Assembly: GCA_027306995.1 (NCBI GenBank)
Contig: DAHUXS010000011.1
Location: forward strand, 62,001 to 126,000
Origin: Lysobacter sp.
Lineage (GTDB): Bacteria > Pseudomonadota > Gammaproteobacteria > Xanthomonadales > Xanthomonadaceae
DNA length: 64,000 bases
Reading direction: 5' to 3'
Numbering within the stretch: position 1 is the first letter of the stretch; each line of letters opens with the position of its first letter. Position numbers and translations under genes: made by a program. This document shows positions 35,306-42,700 of the stretch, in pieces. Below the pieces are notes generated by a model that was not told the DNA's origin, did not search any database, and saw only the letters and a program-made list of their open reading frames with translations.

Positions 35306-36333
35306 GCCGCGATCTCCGGTGCCGGCAGCGGCGCTTCGAAGCCGTTCTCCAGCACGTCGCGGCATTGGCGCATGGCTGCCGGCAATTCCGACAACGATGC
35401 ATTCCGGTGCAGCAGCAACCCGAGCCCGGCCTGCAGCGCGACGGCATCGGCGACGGCGGGGCGGAAGTCGACAGAAGTCGATCCGTGCAGGCAGCCACGC
35501 GCGACGGCCAGCGCCTGGGCGCGATCCTCGACCCGCAATGCGTCGCGTTCGGGCGCGGCAATGCCGAGATCGCGCGGCACCAGCACTTCCGTCGCCAGGA
35601 CCTTGCCATCGCGCAGTTCCAGTACGCGGGTCGGACCTTCGATCGATGCCTCATCCATGCCATCGCCCTGCGCATTCTTTCCATGGATGACGAAGCCGCG
35701 TTGCAGTTCGCCTTGCGCAAGCGCGCCGGCCATCGGTTCCAGCAAGGTGTCGCGGGCGACACCAAGCACCTGGTATGCAGGACGCGCCGGGTTCAGTAGC
35801 GGACCGAGCAGGTTGAAGATGGTGGGGATGCCGAGACGGCGACGGATTTCGCGCAGGCGCCCGAGCAGCGGGTGGTAGGCCGGCGCGAACAGGAAGGCGA
35901 AGTTGTTGGTCGCAAGGTCCTGCTTCAGCTGCGCCGGTGCACGCGACAAGTCGTAGCCGAGCGCTTCCATCAGGTCGGCGCTGCCGCAGGTCGAGGTCGC
36001 CGCGCGATTGCCATGCTTGGCGACCGGGACACCGAGATGCGCCAGCAACAGGCTGGACAGGGTGCTGAGGTTGGGCGTGGAGGCGCCGTCGCCGCCGGTG
36101 CCGACGACATCGAGCACGGCGAGATCGCCGCGATCGAAGGGCTGGGCTTCCGCCAACAGGACCGATGCGAACGCGTGCAGCTCCTCCGCACTGGGGTCGC
36201 GTTGCGCGAGCAAGGCGAGGCAGGCGCCGACCAGCAGGGCGTCGGTGTCCTGGTCGACGAATGTCCGCATCAGTTCGGCAGCGGTGTCGGCCGGCAACGG
36301 ACGGATCGGGTTGTGTGAAGTGAGCAGTGTCAT
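35302..36333 (-). CDS. trpD: Anthranilate phosphoribosyltransferase
   Basis: 343-residue enzyme joining anthranilate to PRPP. The PRPP loop is DVVGTGGDGASTPNLST, followed by KHGNRAATSTCGSADLMEALG, FLFAPAYHPLL and FNLLGPLLNPARP; GMDEASIEGPT is near the middle. ATG 36333 overlaps the trpG stop by 4 bp. The frame is open further upstream within trpG but that is not coding. Confidence 0.96.
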   Translation of the reverse strand: MTLLTSHNPIRPLPADTAAELMRTFVDQDTDALLVGACLALLAQRDPSAEELHAFASVLLAEAQPFDRGDLAVLDVVGTGGDGASTPNLSTLSSLLLAHLGVPVAKHGNRAATSTCGSADLMEALGYDLSRAPAQLKQDLATNNFAFLFAPAYHPLLGRLREIRRRLGIPTIFNLLGPLLNPARPAYQVLGVARDTLLEPMAGALAQGELQRGFVIHGKNAQGDGMDEASIEGPTRVLELRDGKVLATEVLVPRDLGIAAPERDALRVEDRAQALAVARGCLHGSTSVDFRPAVADAVALQAGLGLLLHRNASLSELPAAMRQCRDVLENGFEAPLPAPEIAA

Positions 36334-36905
36334 GAACGCAGACCTGAAAGACGCAGCACGTTGGCGAGCAGCGCCGGACCATCGGGAGTGAGGATGCTTT
36401 CGGGATGGAACTGCACGCCCCAGCGCGGCAGCGTGCGATGCGCCATCGCCATCGGCTCGCCCGAAGTGGAGCGTGCGGTGATCTGCCATTCCGGCGGCAG
36501 CGTGGCGTCATCGACGATCAGGCTGTGGTAACGACCGACCATCAACGGCTGCGGCAGATCGGCGAACACGCCGGTGCCGTCGTGCTCCACCGGCGTCGCT
36601 TCGCCGTGCAGGGGTTCGCGTGCGTGGGTGACGCGACCGCCAGTGCCCGCGGCCAACGCTTGCTGGCCGAGGCAGACACCGAACACCGGGATGTCGAGAT
36701 CGCTGGCGGCGATCTCGACATGGATCTTGCATTCGGTGGGATGACCCGGGCCGGGCGACAGCACGATCAATTCCGGATTGCGCTTGCGCACGTCGTCGAG
36801 CGTGATCTGGTCGAAGCGCGCGACTTCGACGTCCTCGCCCAGCGCCTGGAAGGCCTGCACGAGGTTGTAGGTGAAACTGTCCAGTGCGTCGATCAGCAGA
36901 ATCAT
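36330..36905 (-). CDS. trpG: Anthranilate synthase glutamine amidotransferase
   Basis: 191-residue class I amidotransferase that supplies ammonia to TrpE. The nucleophile Cys is in FGVCLGQQALA, the oxyanion loop is SPGPGHPTE, and the His-Glu pair is in GVQFHPESILT. It starts MILLIDALDSFTYNLVQAF, normal for the family. Its start overlaps the trpE stop by 4 bp, which should fix the 1:1 ratio of the two chains. It may also serve aminodeoxychorismate synthase, as in some relatives. Confidence 0.96.
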   Translation of the reverse strand: MILLIDALDSFTYNLVQAFQALGEDVEVARFDQITLDDVRKRNPELIVLSPGPGHPTECKIHVEIAASDLDIPVFGVCLGQQALAAGTGGRVTHAREPLHGEATPVEHDGTGVFADLPQPLMVGRYHSLIVDDATLPPEWQITARSTSGEPMAMAHRTLPRWGVQFHPESILTPDGPALLANVLRLSGLRS

Positions 36906-38290
36906 TCCGCGCCCTCCAGAGCGTTGAGCGAGACACCCATCGCCGCGGCGGGGGCACCAAGTTTGTGCAGGGTTTCCATGTATTCCTTGTGTGCGTCGGA
37001 CGCGCGGACGATGCCGGCGCCGGCCTGCAACCAGGCATGGCCGTTGGCGTAGACCGCGGTGCGCAGGATCAAGGCGCTGTCGAAGGCGCCATCGGCGCCG
37101 AGCTTGATCAGCGCGCCGGCGTAAGGGCCGCGGGTATCGCCTTCCATTTCGGCGATGCGTTTTGCCGCACGCAGTTTCGGCGCGCCGCTAACGGTGCCGG
37201 CCGGGAAGCACGAAGACAACACGTCGAGCGCGTCGACGCCATCACGCAGCCGCGCCTTCACGGTGGTGGTGAGATGCAGCACGTGGCTGGTGCGTTGCAA
37301 GGCCAGCGGTTTCTCCACGTGCACGGCGCCGGGCGCGGCGCAGCGACCCAAATCATTTCGGGCGAGATCGACCAGCATCTGGTGTTCGGCGAGTTCCTTG
37401 GGATCGCTGCGCAAAGCTTCGAAACGCGCCGCGTCTTCCTGGTCGTCGCCACCGCGCGGCACCGTACCGGCGATCGGCAGGGTTTCGGCTTCATCACCGT
37501 TCACCCGCACCAGCATTTCCGGCGAGGCGCCGGCCAGCGCGAATACGTCCCATTCCAGCAGGAATCCGTAAGGACTCGGATTGAGCCGGCGCATGCGGCG
37601 ATACGCGGTGAGCGGCGACGGCGGTTGTTCGATACGCAGGCGCTGGCTCGGCACCAGCTGGTAGACATCGCCGTCGTGGATCAGCGTTTGCGCGTTGTGG
37701 ACATGCGCCTCGTAATCGGCGCGCTTGATCGTCGCGAAGGCGCGTGGCGATCCGGCGTCTTCCCGCGCCTGCACCGGCTGCGAGAGGGCGAAGCGCAGGG
37801 TGAGCAGGCGCTGGCGCAACGCGGCTTCATCGTCGCCCAGCACCTGGAGCTCGGCGACCTGATGGAGATGGTCGAAGACGAGGGCGGCGTCGAAGCGGCG
37901 CGCCCACACCGTCGGCAGGCCCAGCGAATCGCGCTTGGGCAGCTGCAGCGTCGGTTCGTCGGCGATCACCGCCTCGAAGCCGACGTAGCCGGCGATGCCG
38001 ACACCGACCGGCATCGTGTCGCGACCGGGCGGCAGTTCCGAGGCGGCATCGAACGTCCCGCGATCGCCCAGGACCGGGCCGGCGAGATCGCGCAGCGCCT
38101 GGACCCAGCCGTGGGCGGGCGGGCTCATCTTCACTTCGCCGGCGTCCTGCACCAGGACGAAGCTGTGGCGGCCGACGCGTTCGCCCTGGTCGGCGGATTC
38201 CAGCAGCAGGCTGGCGCCGTGGGAGCGCAGCGCCAGATAGGCGGAGAGCGGGGTGATGAGGTCGGCGGGGAGTCGGTAGCGGAGCAGCAT
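36902..38290 (-). CDS. trpE: Anthranilate synthase component I
   Basis: 462-residue chorismate-binding enzyme. Motifs VNGDEAETLPIAGTVPRGGD, DLARNDLGRCAAPGAVHVEK, SSCFPAGTVSGAPKLRAA and YAGALIKLGADGAFDSAL are conserved; an N-terminal LLLESAD(Q) corresponds to the Trp feedback site (LLES). ATG 38290 is right after the attenuator; the frame upstream of it runs through the leader region and is not coding. First structural gene of the operon. Confidence 0.95.
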   Translation of the reverse strand: MLLRYRLPADLITPLSAYLALRSHGASLLLESADQGERVGRHSFVLVQDAGEVKMSPPAHGWVQALRDLAGPVLGDRGTFDAASELPPGRDTMPVGVGIAGYVGFEAVIADEPTLQLPKRDSLGLPTVWARRFDAALVFDHLHQVAELQVLGDDEAALRQRLLTLRFALSQPVQAREDAGSPRAFATIKRADYEAHVHNAQTLIHDGDVYQLVPSQRLRIEQPPSPLTAYRRMRRLNPSPYGFLLEWDVFALAGASPEMLVRVNGDEAETLPIAGTVPRGGDDQEDAARFEALRSDPKELAEHQMLVDLARNDLGRCAAPGAVHVEKPLALQRTSHVLHLTTTVKARLRDGVDALDVLSSCFPAGTVSGAPKLRAAKRIAEMEGDTRGPYAGALIKLGADGAFDSALILRTAVYANGHAWLQAGAGIVRASDAHKEYMETLHKLGAPAAAMGVSLNALEGAE

Positions 38291-38305
38291 GTGAGGGGTC
38301 CGGAT

Positions 38306-38338
38306 AAAAAAAGAGCCCGGTCGTTGCGGACCGGGCTC
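38306..38338 (-). terminator. trp attenuator terminator
   Basis: Read leftwards, GAGCCCGGTC and GACCGGGCTC form a perfect 10-bp stem with a 6-base loop, followed by seven T. It ends 16 bp before the trpE ATG and 24 bp after the trpL stop codon. Confidence 0.95.
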
Positions 38339-38422
38339 GGGGATTCGGCAGGCAGGCGCGCTCAGGCGCCGGGCGAGTCTCCCGAGCCACGACGCCACCA
38401 CCACGCGCGCTGCGTGGTCGGG
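38334..38422 (-). promoter_or_regulatory. trp attenuator: pause hairpin and antiterminator
   Basis: Three leader segments can pair in exclusive ways. Segment 1 CCCGACCACG (38413-38422, minus) pairs with segment 2 CGTGGCTCGGG (38381-38391), bracketing the three Trp codons, with one bulged base. The GGCTCGGG of segment 2 (38381-38388) can instead pair perfectly over 8 bp with CCCGAGCC (38334-38341), which contains the 5' arm of the terminator. A ribosome stalled on Trp codons covers segment 1 and frees segment 2 to form the antiterminator. This is textbook attenuation. Confidence 0.9.
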
Positions 38423-38469
38423 AAAGCGGAGAGGGCGGGGAGATGGTGCATCGCCACATGAAACAGCAT
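38362..38469 (-). CDS. trpL: trp operon leader peptide
   Basis: 35 codons: begins MLFHVAMHHL, continues PALSAFPTTQRA, then three adjacent Trp codons (TGG TGG TGG at 38395-38403), and ends RRGSGDSPGA with TGA at 38362. An internal ATG at 38451 (MHHLPAL..) is an alternative start and fits better if the promoter is the one at 38458-38487. The stop codon lies between segments 2 and 3 of the attenuator. Confidence 0.9.
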   Translation of the reverse strand: MLFHVAMHHLPALSAFPTTQRAWWWRRGSGDSPGA

Positions 38470-38487
38470 GGATGGCCGTGATGTCAA
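38458..38487 (-). promoter_or_regulatory. Candidate trp promoter
   Basis: Read leftwards: TTGACA (38482-38487), 18-bp spacer, TTTCAT (38458-38463, four of six). The start site near 38450 would fall close to the internal leader ATG at 38451. If trpL starts at 38469, an unseen promoter further upstream is needed. Confidence 0.4.
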
Positions 38488-38523
38488 CAGGGGCATTTCA
38501 GTCTGGGTGTGTAAATGACCACA

Positions 38524-38560
38524 CCCCGGCAAGGACTCCCCTCTGCCGGGGGTTTTATTT
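38524..38560 (+). terminator. Terminator-like hairpin at the left edge of the island
   Basis: CCCCGGCA / TGCCGGGG forms an 8-bp stem with a 12-base loop, followed after one G by TTTTATTT. It points rightwards, but no rightward gene lies upstream (the trp operon runs left). It may belong to lost DNA. The rest of 38470-38750 holds only the trp promoter region and no convincing gene. Confidence 0.5.
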
Positions 38561-38572
38561 GTCTGGGCTCGG
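38555..38572 (+). repeat. Left copy of imperfect direct repeat bracketing the RHS island
   Basis: TTATTTGTCTGGGCTCGG. It matches 44889-44906 (TTATCTGTCTGGGCACGG) at 16 of 18 positions in the same orientation. It is candidate insertion-junction or attachment DNA, by position only. Confidence 0.4.
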
Positions 38573-38750
38573 AGGATTGTGCTGGCGAGTTACGGACCGC
38601 TCAGCCCGTTAGCTTGAAGAGGGGCGAATCGAAGCCCCGAATTTCTTGGCGCACAGTCGGGCCACGGCTTGGGAGAGCTGAAGCCAATGAATCAGTAGCA
38701 TCCTCTTTTAGAAGGCGCTACTCCTCTTTGCGGAAGGAAATTAATTGAAC

Positions 38751-39188
38751 CTATTGCCCATAGGATCTTAATTGTCGAAGAAAACTATCAAAGCTTGATA
38801 CTACGGGATAGAACGTGCATTCAACCGACTCCAGATTGCAATACATGACTTCTGTAGTAATTCCACGCTTGACATCTAGGCAAAAGAGGTTCCCTCCCGA
38901 GTCACAGGCAATTGGCAAAACGTGACGTCCTGGACACCGATTGGCAATCAGCGAGAGGTTCCAAAATAGATCACTGCTTTGCACTGACCTGCCAATACCG
39001 AAGAACACCTGCACATCTGTTGGTGATTCTGGAGCGCTCGGAATGTCTATAGTGTCTGGCGTTGGAGCACCGCCGTTGAATTCCAACAAAAAGTCTCGAT
39101 AGGTAGGCGTCAACTGGGCGCCTAGAGCCATCTCGACGGCATCTATGTCTTTCAAGCCAATTTTTGGCCCTGCGTTTTCAAGGATCAT
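38751..39188 (-). CDS. SMI1/KNR4 (SUKH) family protein, probable immunity protein
   Basis: 145 residues with the SUKH pattern: an N-terminal helix LKDIDAVEMALGAQLTPTYRDFLLEFNGG, a middle VQVFFGIG...DLFWNL, and HVLPIACDSGGNLFCLDVKRG (family consensus for the central strand), then the late VVSSFDSFLRQL. SUKH proteins are the most common immunity proteins of contact-dependent and polymorphic toxins. It lies downstream of the RHS toxin on the same strand, after the DUF2019-like gene. Base composition is low in GC compared with the flanking core genes. Confidence 0.85.
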   Translation of the reverse strand: MILENAGPKIGLKDIDAVEMALGAQLTPTYRDFLLEFNGGAPTPDTIDIPSAPESPTDVQVFFGIGRSVQSSDLFWNLSLIANRCPGRHVLPIACDSGGNLFCLDVKRGITTEVMYCNLESVECTFYPVVSSFDSFLRQLRSYGQ

Positions 39189-39380
39189 GTATTAAGGCCT
39201 TGGAATGCCCCGTATGACAGGTGTGAGCATGTACGTCCGCAGTACTAATTGCATCGCCACTCCATCTTAGTGATGATGCCTCGTAATCTTCTGGTGTTCT
39301 CTTAAATCCTTCTAACCGAACCAGCAAGCGTCGTCGTAGTGATATTTCGCATGATGCTCCTCAATAGCATCTGGACGATG
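39189..39380 (-). other. Gap between the two immunity-type genes
   Basis: 192 bp without a supported gene. In one leftward frame it reads EEHHAKYHYDDACWFG before a stop, which looks protein-like and could be a fragment of a lost toxin or immunity module. I cannot assign it. Confidence 0.3.
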
Positions 39381-39731
39381 TTATGGAATTACAAGCTGTC
39401 CACTCCTCCACTGTTGAGCAACCATTTTTGCGCTAAAACCCACCGGTCCAATTCTTTTGGCAAGAGCGTCAAGCACTGCAAGCGCCTCCAACTCAGCAAA
39501 AGACAGACTGTGAGTGGCAGCCCAACAAGCAACGGATTCAGACGGATCATTCATAAGCCGAAGCAAAACGGATTTTCCCTCGCCGCCGTATAGTCTGAGC
39601 TTTGGAACAAGCGCAACTAATTTGTCGTGGCTTTTGTTCGCTGCTTTGTAATCGCCCAACTGAGTAGCCGCCCCATGCGCTTCCGCAAATTCTCGATACC
39701 TCGACTCCAGAGATTCGATTGTTTCGCTCAT
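39381..39731 (-). CDS. DUF2019-like protein, probable immunity to the RHS toxin
   Basis: 116 residues, helical, MSETIESLESRYREFAEAHG, GDYKAANKSHDKLVALVPKL, LLRLMNDPSESVACWAATHSL, then IGPVGFSAKMVAQQWRSGQL. This HEAT-like pattern fits the DUF2019 family, which is often encoded beside polymorphic toxins. Its ATG overlaps the RHS stop (TGATG), the closest possible coupling, so it is the best candidate for the cognate antitoxin. A GTG one codon earlier is possible. Confidence 0.75.
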   Translation of the reverse strand: MSETIESLESRYREFAEAHGAATQLGDYKAANKSHDKLVALVPKLRLYGGEGKSVLLRLMNDPSESVACWAATHSLSFAELEALAVLDALAKRIGPVGFSAKMVAQQWRSGQLVIP

Positions 39732-42700
39732 CACGGCGCACCTCCAAATTGTTGAATGATATTTCGGCCAAAAGTGGCCTGCTGTTCATACGATTGATTG
39801 CTAAGCCATTGTCTTACAGTCTGGCCGCCCGTGAACGGTTGTCTTGATGAGTAAAAACCACTTATCTGATTGTGGATAGTTCCCTGCCCGTGAGGCAGAC
39901 GCACCAAGTTTTCCGTATTGTGGATTGCCTCTGCCCCGAATCTTTGAACATTCCTTGGCGTTTGCTCCACGATGTGATGCCACGCCAGGCCTTCGCCAGC
40001 TGCACCCTCAGCTCTCTTGAACGCAGAGAACGATTGATAACCTCTGCCCGCCACATCCTTAGCTAAACTCCCTACTTGGAGAAGAGGCAGTATGGGCGCC
40101 GCCGCCTCAAATACATCACTGACGGCATCCAACCCTTGCGCAGCACACTCGTTCCCAAGATTTCGCTGCACCTGGGCAGCACCATGTGTCATGTCGCGGA
40201 ACATGTCTGCACACCCTGAGGGGTCCTGCATGCAGTACGCATCGACAGTCGTAAAAAACAGTCCTTGGGGATCGATCGCATTGATCGGATTCCCTCCTAC
40301 ATAACCGTACGTTGAGGCTCCACCCGCTAATCCAATCGGATCGCTTTGCGAGTAGCGACCCGATGCGGCTTCGTAGTCACGATTCCAGTTCTGATTGAGT
40401 CCCGTATTGGCGTCATAGCGCTGCCCCGGGAACCGCATGTTGAACCCGAACAACACGCCATCCCCATCCGGGTCCTGGTCCGGCTGTACATTGCCGAACG
40501 CCTCGCTCGTCAGCGGCCAGCCCCAGATTGCAACGTTTCTGGTGGGATCAATCACCGCTCTTGGCGTGCCTAGGTGATCCGGTTCGATGTAAGCAAGTGT
40601 GGGAATGCCGCTCGTTGTCGTGATAACGCCCACTGGCATGTCATCCAGCCAGATCACCTGCTGCTTGGCAGCGCCCGCACTGTCATATTCACCCAGCCAG
40701 TGACCCGCTTCATCGTAGGCAAACATGCTGGTCGCACTTCCGTTCGTACGCGACACCTGCTGCCCGCGTGCATCGTAGGCGTACTGCATCGTGGCTACGC
40801 CCGCGATCAGCACCGCACTCATTCGGCTGTCGGGGCCGTAGCTGTAGCCTTTCCCGTTCCCCATGTCGGTGGTATTGCCCACTGCGTCATAGGTGCGGGT
40901 GGTCGCCGCAAGCTGGATCAGATGGTGACTGCCGGTATCGTAGGTATACGCCTGCGTTCCACTGTTGATGCTCTGCGCTTGCGTGCGATTACCCGTTGCG
41001 TCGTAACTCCAGGTATAGAGCGGCGATCCTGCTCCGTTCTGCTGCTGCGTCAAACGGTTCATTCCGTCGTACACGAACTTGCCAAGGCTTGTCGTCTGTG
41101 TACCGTCCATCAGTGCGCCCAGATTGCCTGCCGCATCGAAGCCGTAGGCATAACTGAGACCGCCGGACTGGCTATCCTGGATCGCATTGGGACGATAGTC
41201 GAGCGTCAGCGTCCGGCTCAGCGTCCGTCCATTGCCATAGTTCCAGCCCGTTGATGGACCGAACGGTGCATACGTCACGCTAGTGACGATCACGCTGCGG
41301 CTACCAATAGCCGGCGTATAGCCGACCTCGGTGATCTGCCCCAGCGTGTTGCGCACGTAGTCCACCACGCCGCCATCCGGATAAGTCAGGCCTTGCATCC
41401 GTCCATAGGTGTCATAGGCATAACGGGTGACCTGCGTCAGGCTGCCCACCGTCTGCACCTTGCGCACCAGCTGGCCCCAACGGTCGTAGCAGTATTGCGC
41501 CGTTGCACCCTTGGCTTGCGTTCCGGTCAGAAGACCCTTCGCAGTCTGTTCGCCTGCCTGGCACACACCCTGCACCGCATCGTAGGTGTAGCTCTGGTTA
41601 TAGCTGGAATCGGAGTAGCTGACTGCGACCAACCGGTTCAGCGCATCGTAGGCGTAGTTGGAAGTGACGCCACGCGCATCGGTCTGGGTCAGACGATTGC
41701 CGGCAGCATCGTATGTATAGCTGGTTGCTCCCGTATCCGGACTTGTCAGCTGGGTCAGATCGCCCAAGCCGTTATAGCCATACGTGGTCGTCAACCCCTT
41801 GGGATCGACCGCCTGGGTCAGGTGATCGTTGGCGTCGTAGGTGAACTGGGTACCGGCATTGATGCCGGTCGTGTCCTGCAAGGTCTGGATCAGGCGCCCC
41901 AGCGGATCGTAAGCGTTGCCGGTGGCGTGGCCCAAGGCATCGCTCACGCCTGTGGTGTTGCCATTAGCGTCATAGACGTATGTTGTTGCGTGATTGTTAG
42001 CCGTCAGGCTCTGCTGCAACTGACCCAGCTGGTTGTACACCCGTGACAGGGTCCGCGTTAGCGTTCCATTGGGATCACTGGTGTCTTCCTTGGTGCGGTT
42101 GCCGGCGTTGTCCAGGGTGTAGTGAACCTTGTTGCCGGCGTTGTCGTAGACGTCGGTCAGCCGATGTGCTGCGTCATAGGTGAAGGCCGTGAAGCTGTTA
42201 TCGGGCTGATAGACGAAGCTGACAAGACCCGTCGGCCAGTATTCAATTCGGGTGCTGCGGCTGGGATTGGCCGATGTGCCATCTCCGCGTACTGTCTTGC
42301 TCGCCAGCCAACCACGGGCCGTGTAGGTGTAATCGGTGATGATTCCGTTCGGGTCCTTTACCGACAGCACGCGGCCTGCACCGTCATAGGCCAATGTTTC
42401 GGTGACCTGGCCAAGCGCATTGGTCGTCGTCCACAAATCGCCTTTGCGATGCGAACACGTTCCCTGTGGTGTCGAGGCACAGGTTGGATCGTCACTCAGG
42501 TAGTAGCTGTAGGTGGTGACGCTGTTCGCATCAGTGCGCGGCCCCCTGACCGACAGTAGCAACCCGACCAGGGGACATTGCGTGCCATTAACAGAGGTAC
42601 AGTAGGTGGAGGTCCACTGACGCACACCCGTCGGCGCATTAGTACTGCTGCCACAGGTGTAGCTCATTGCAGCAGACACCGAGGGATCGATTTCGCAGCG

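Noticed and set aside
38515-38748. Possible 77-codon gene at the left edge of the island
   Set aside because: Low-complexity composition, no ribosome site and no family resemblance; it spans the hairpin and repeat.
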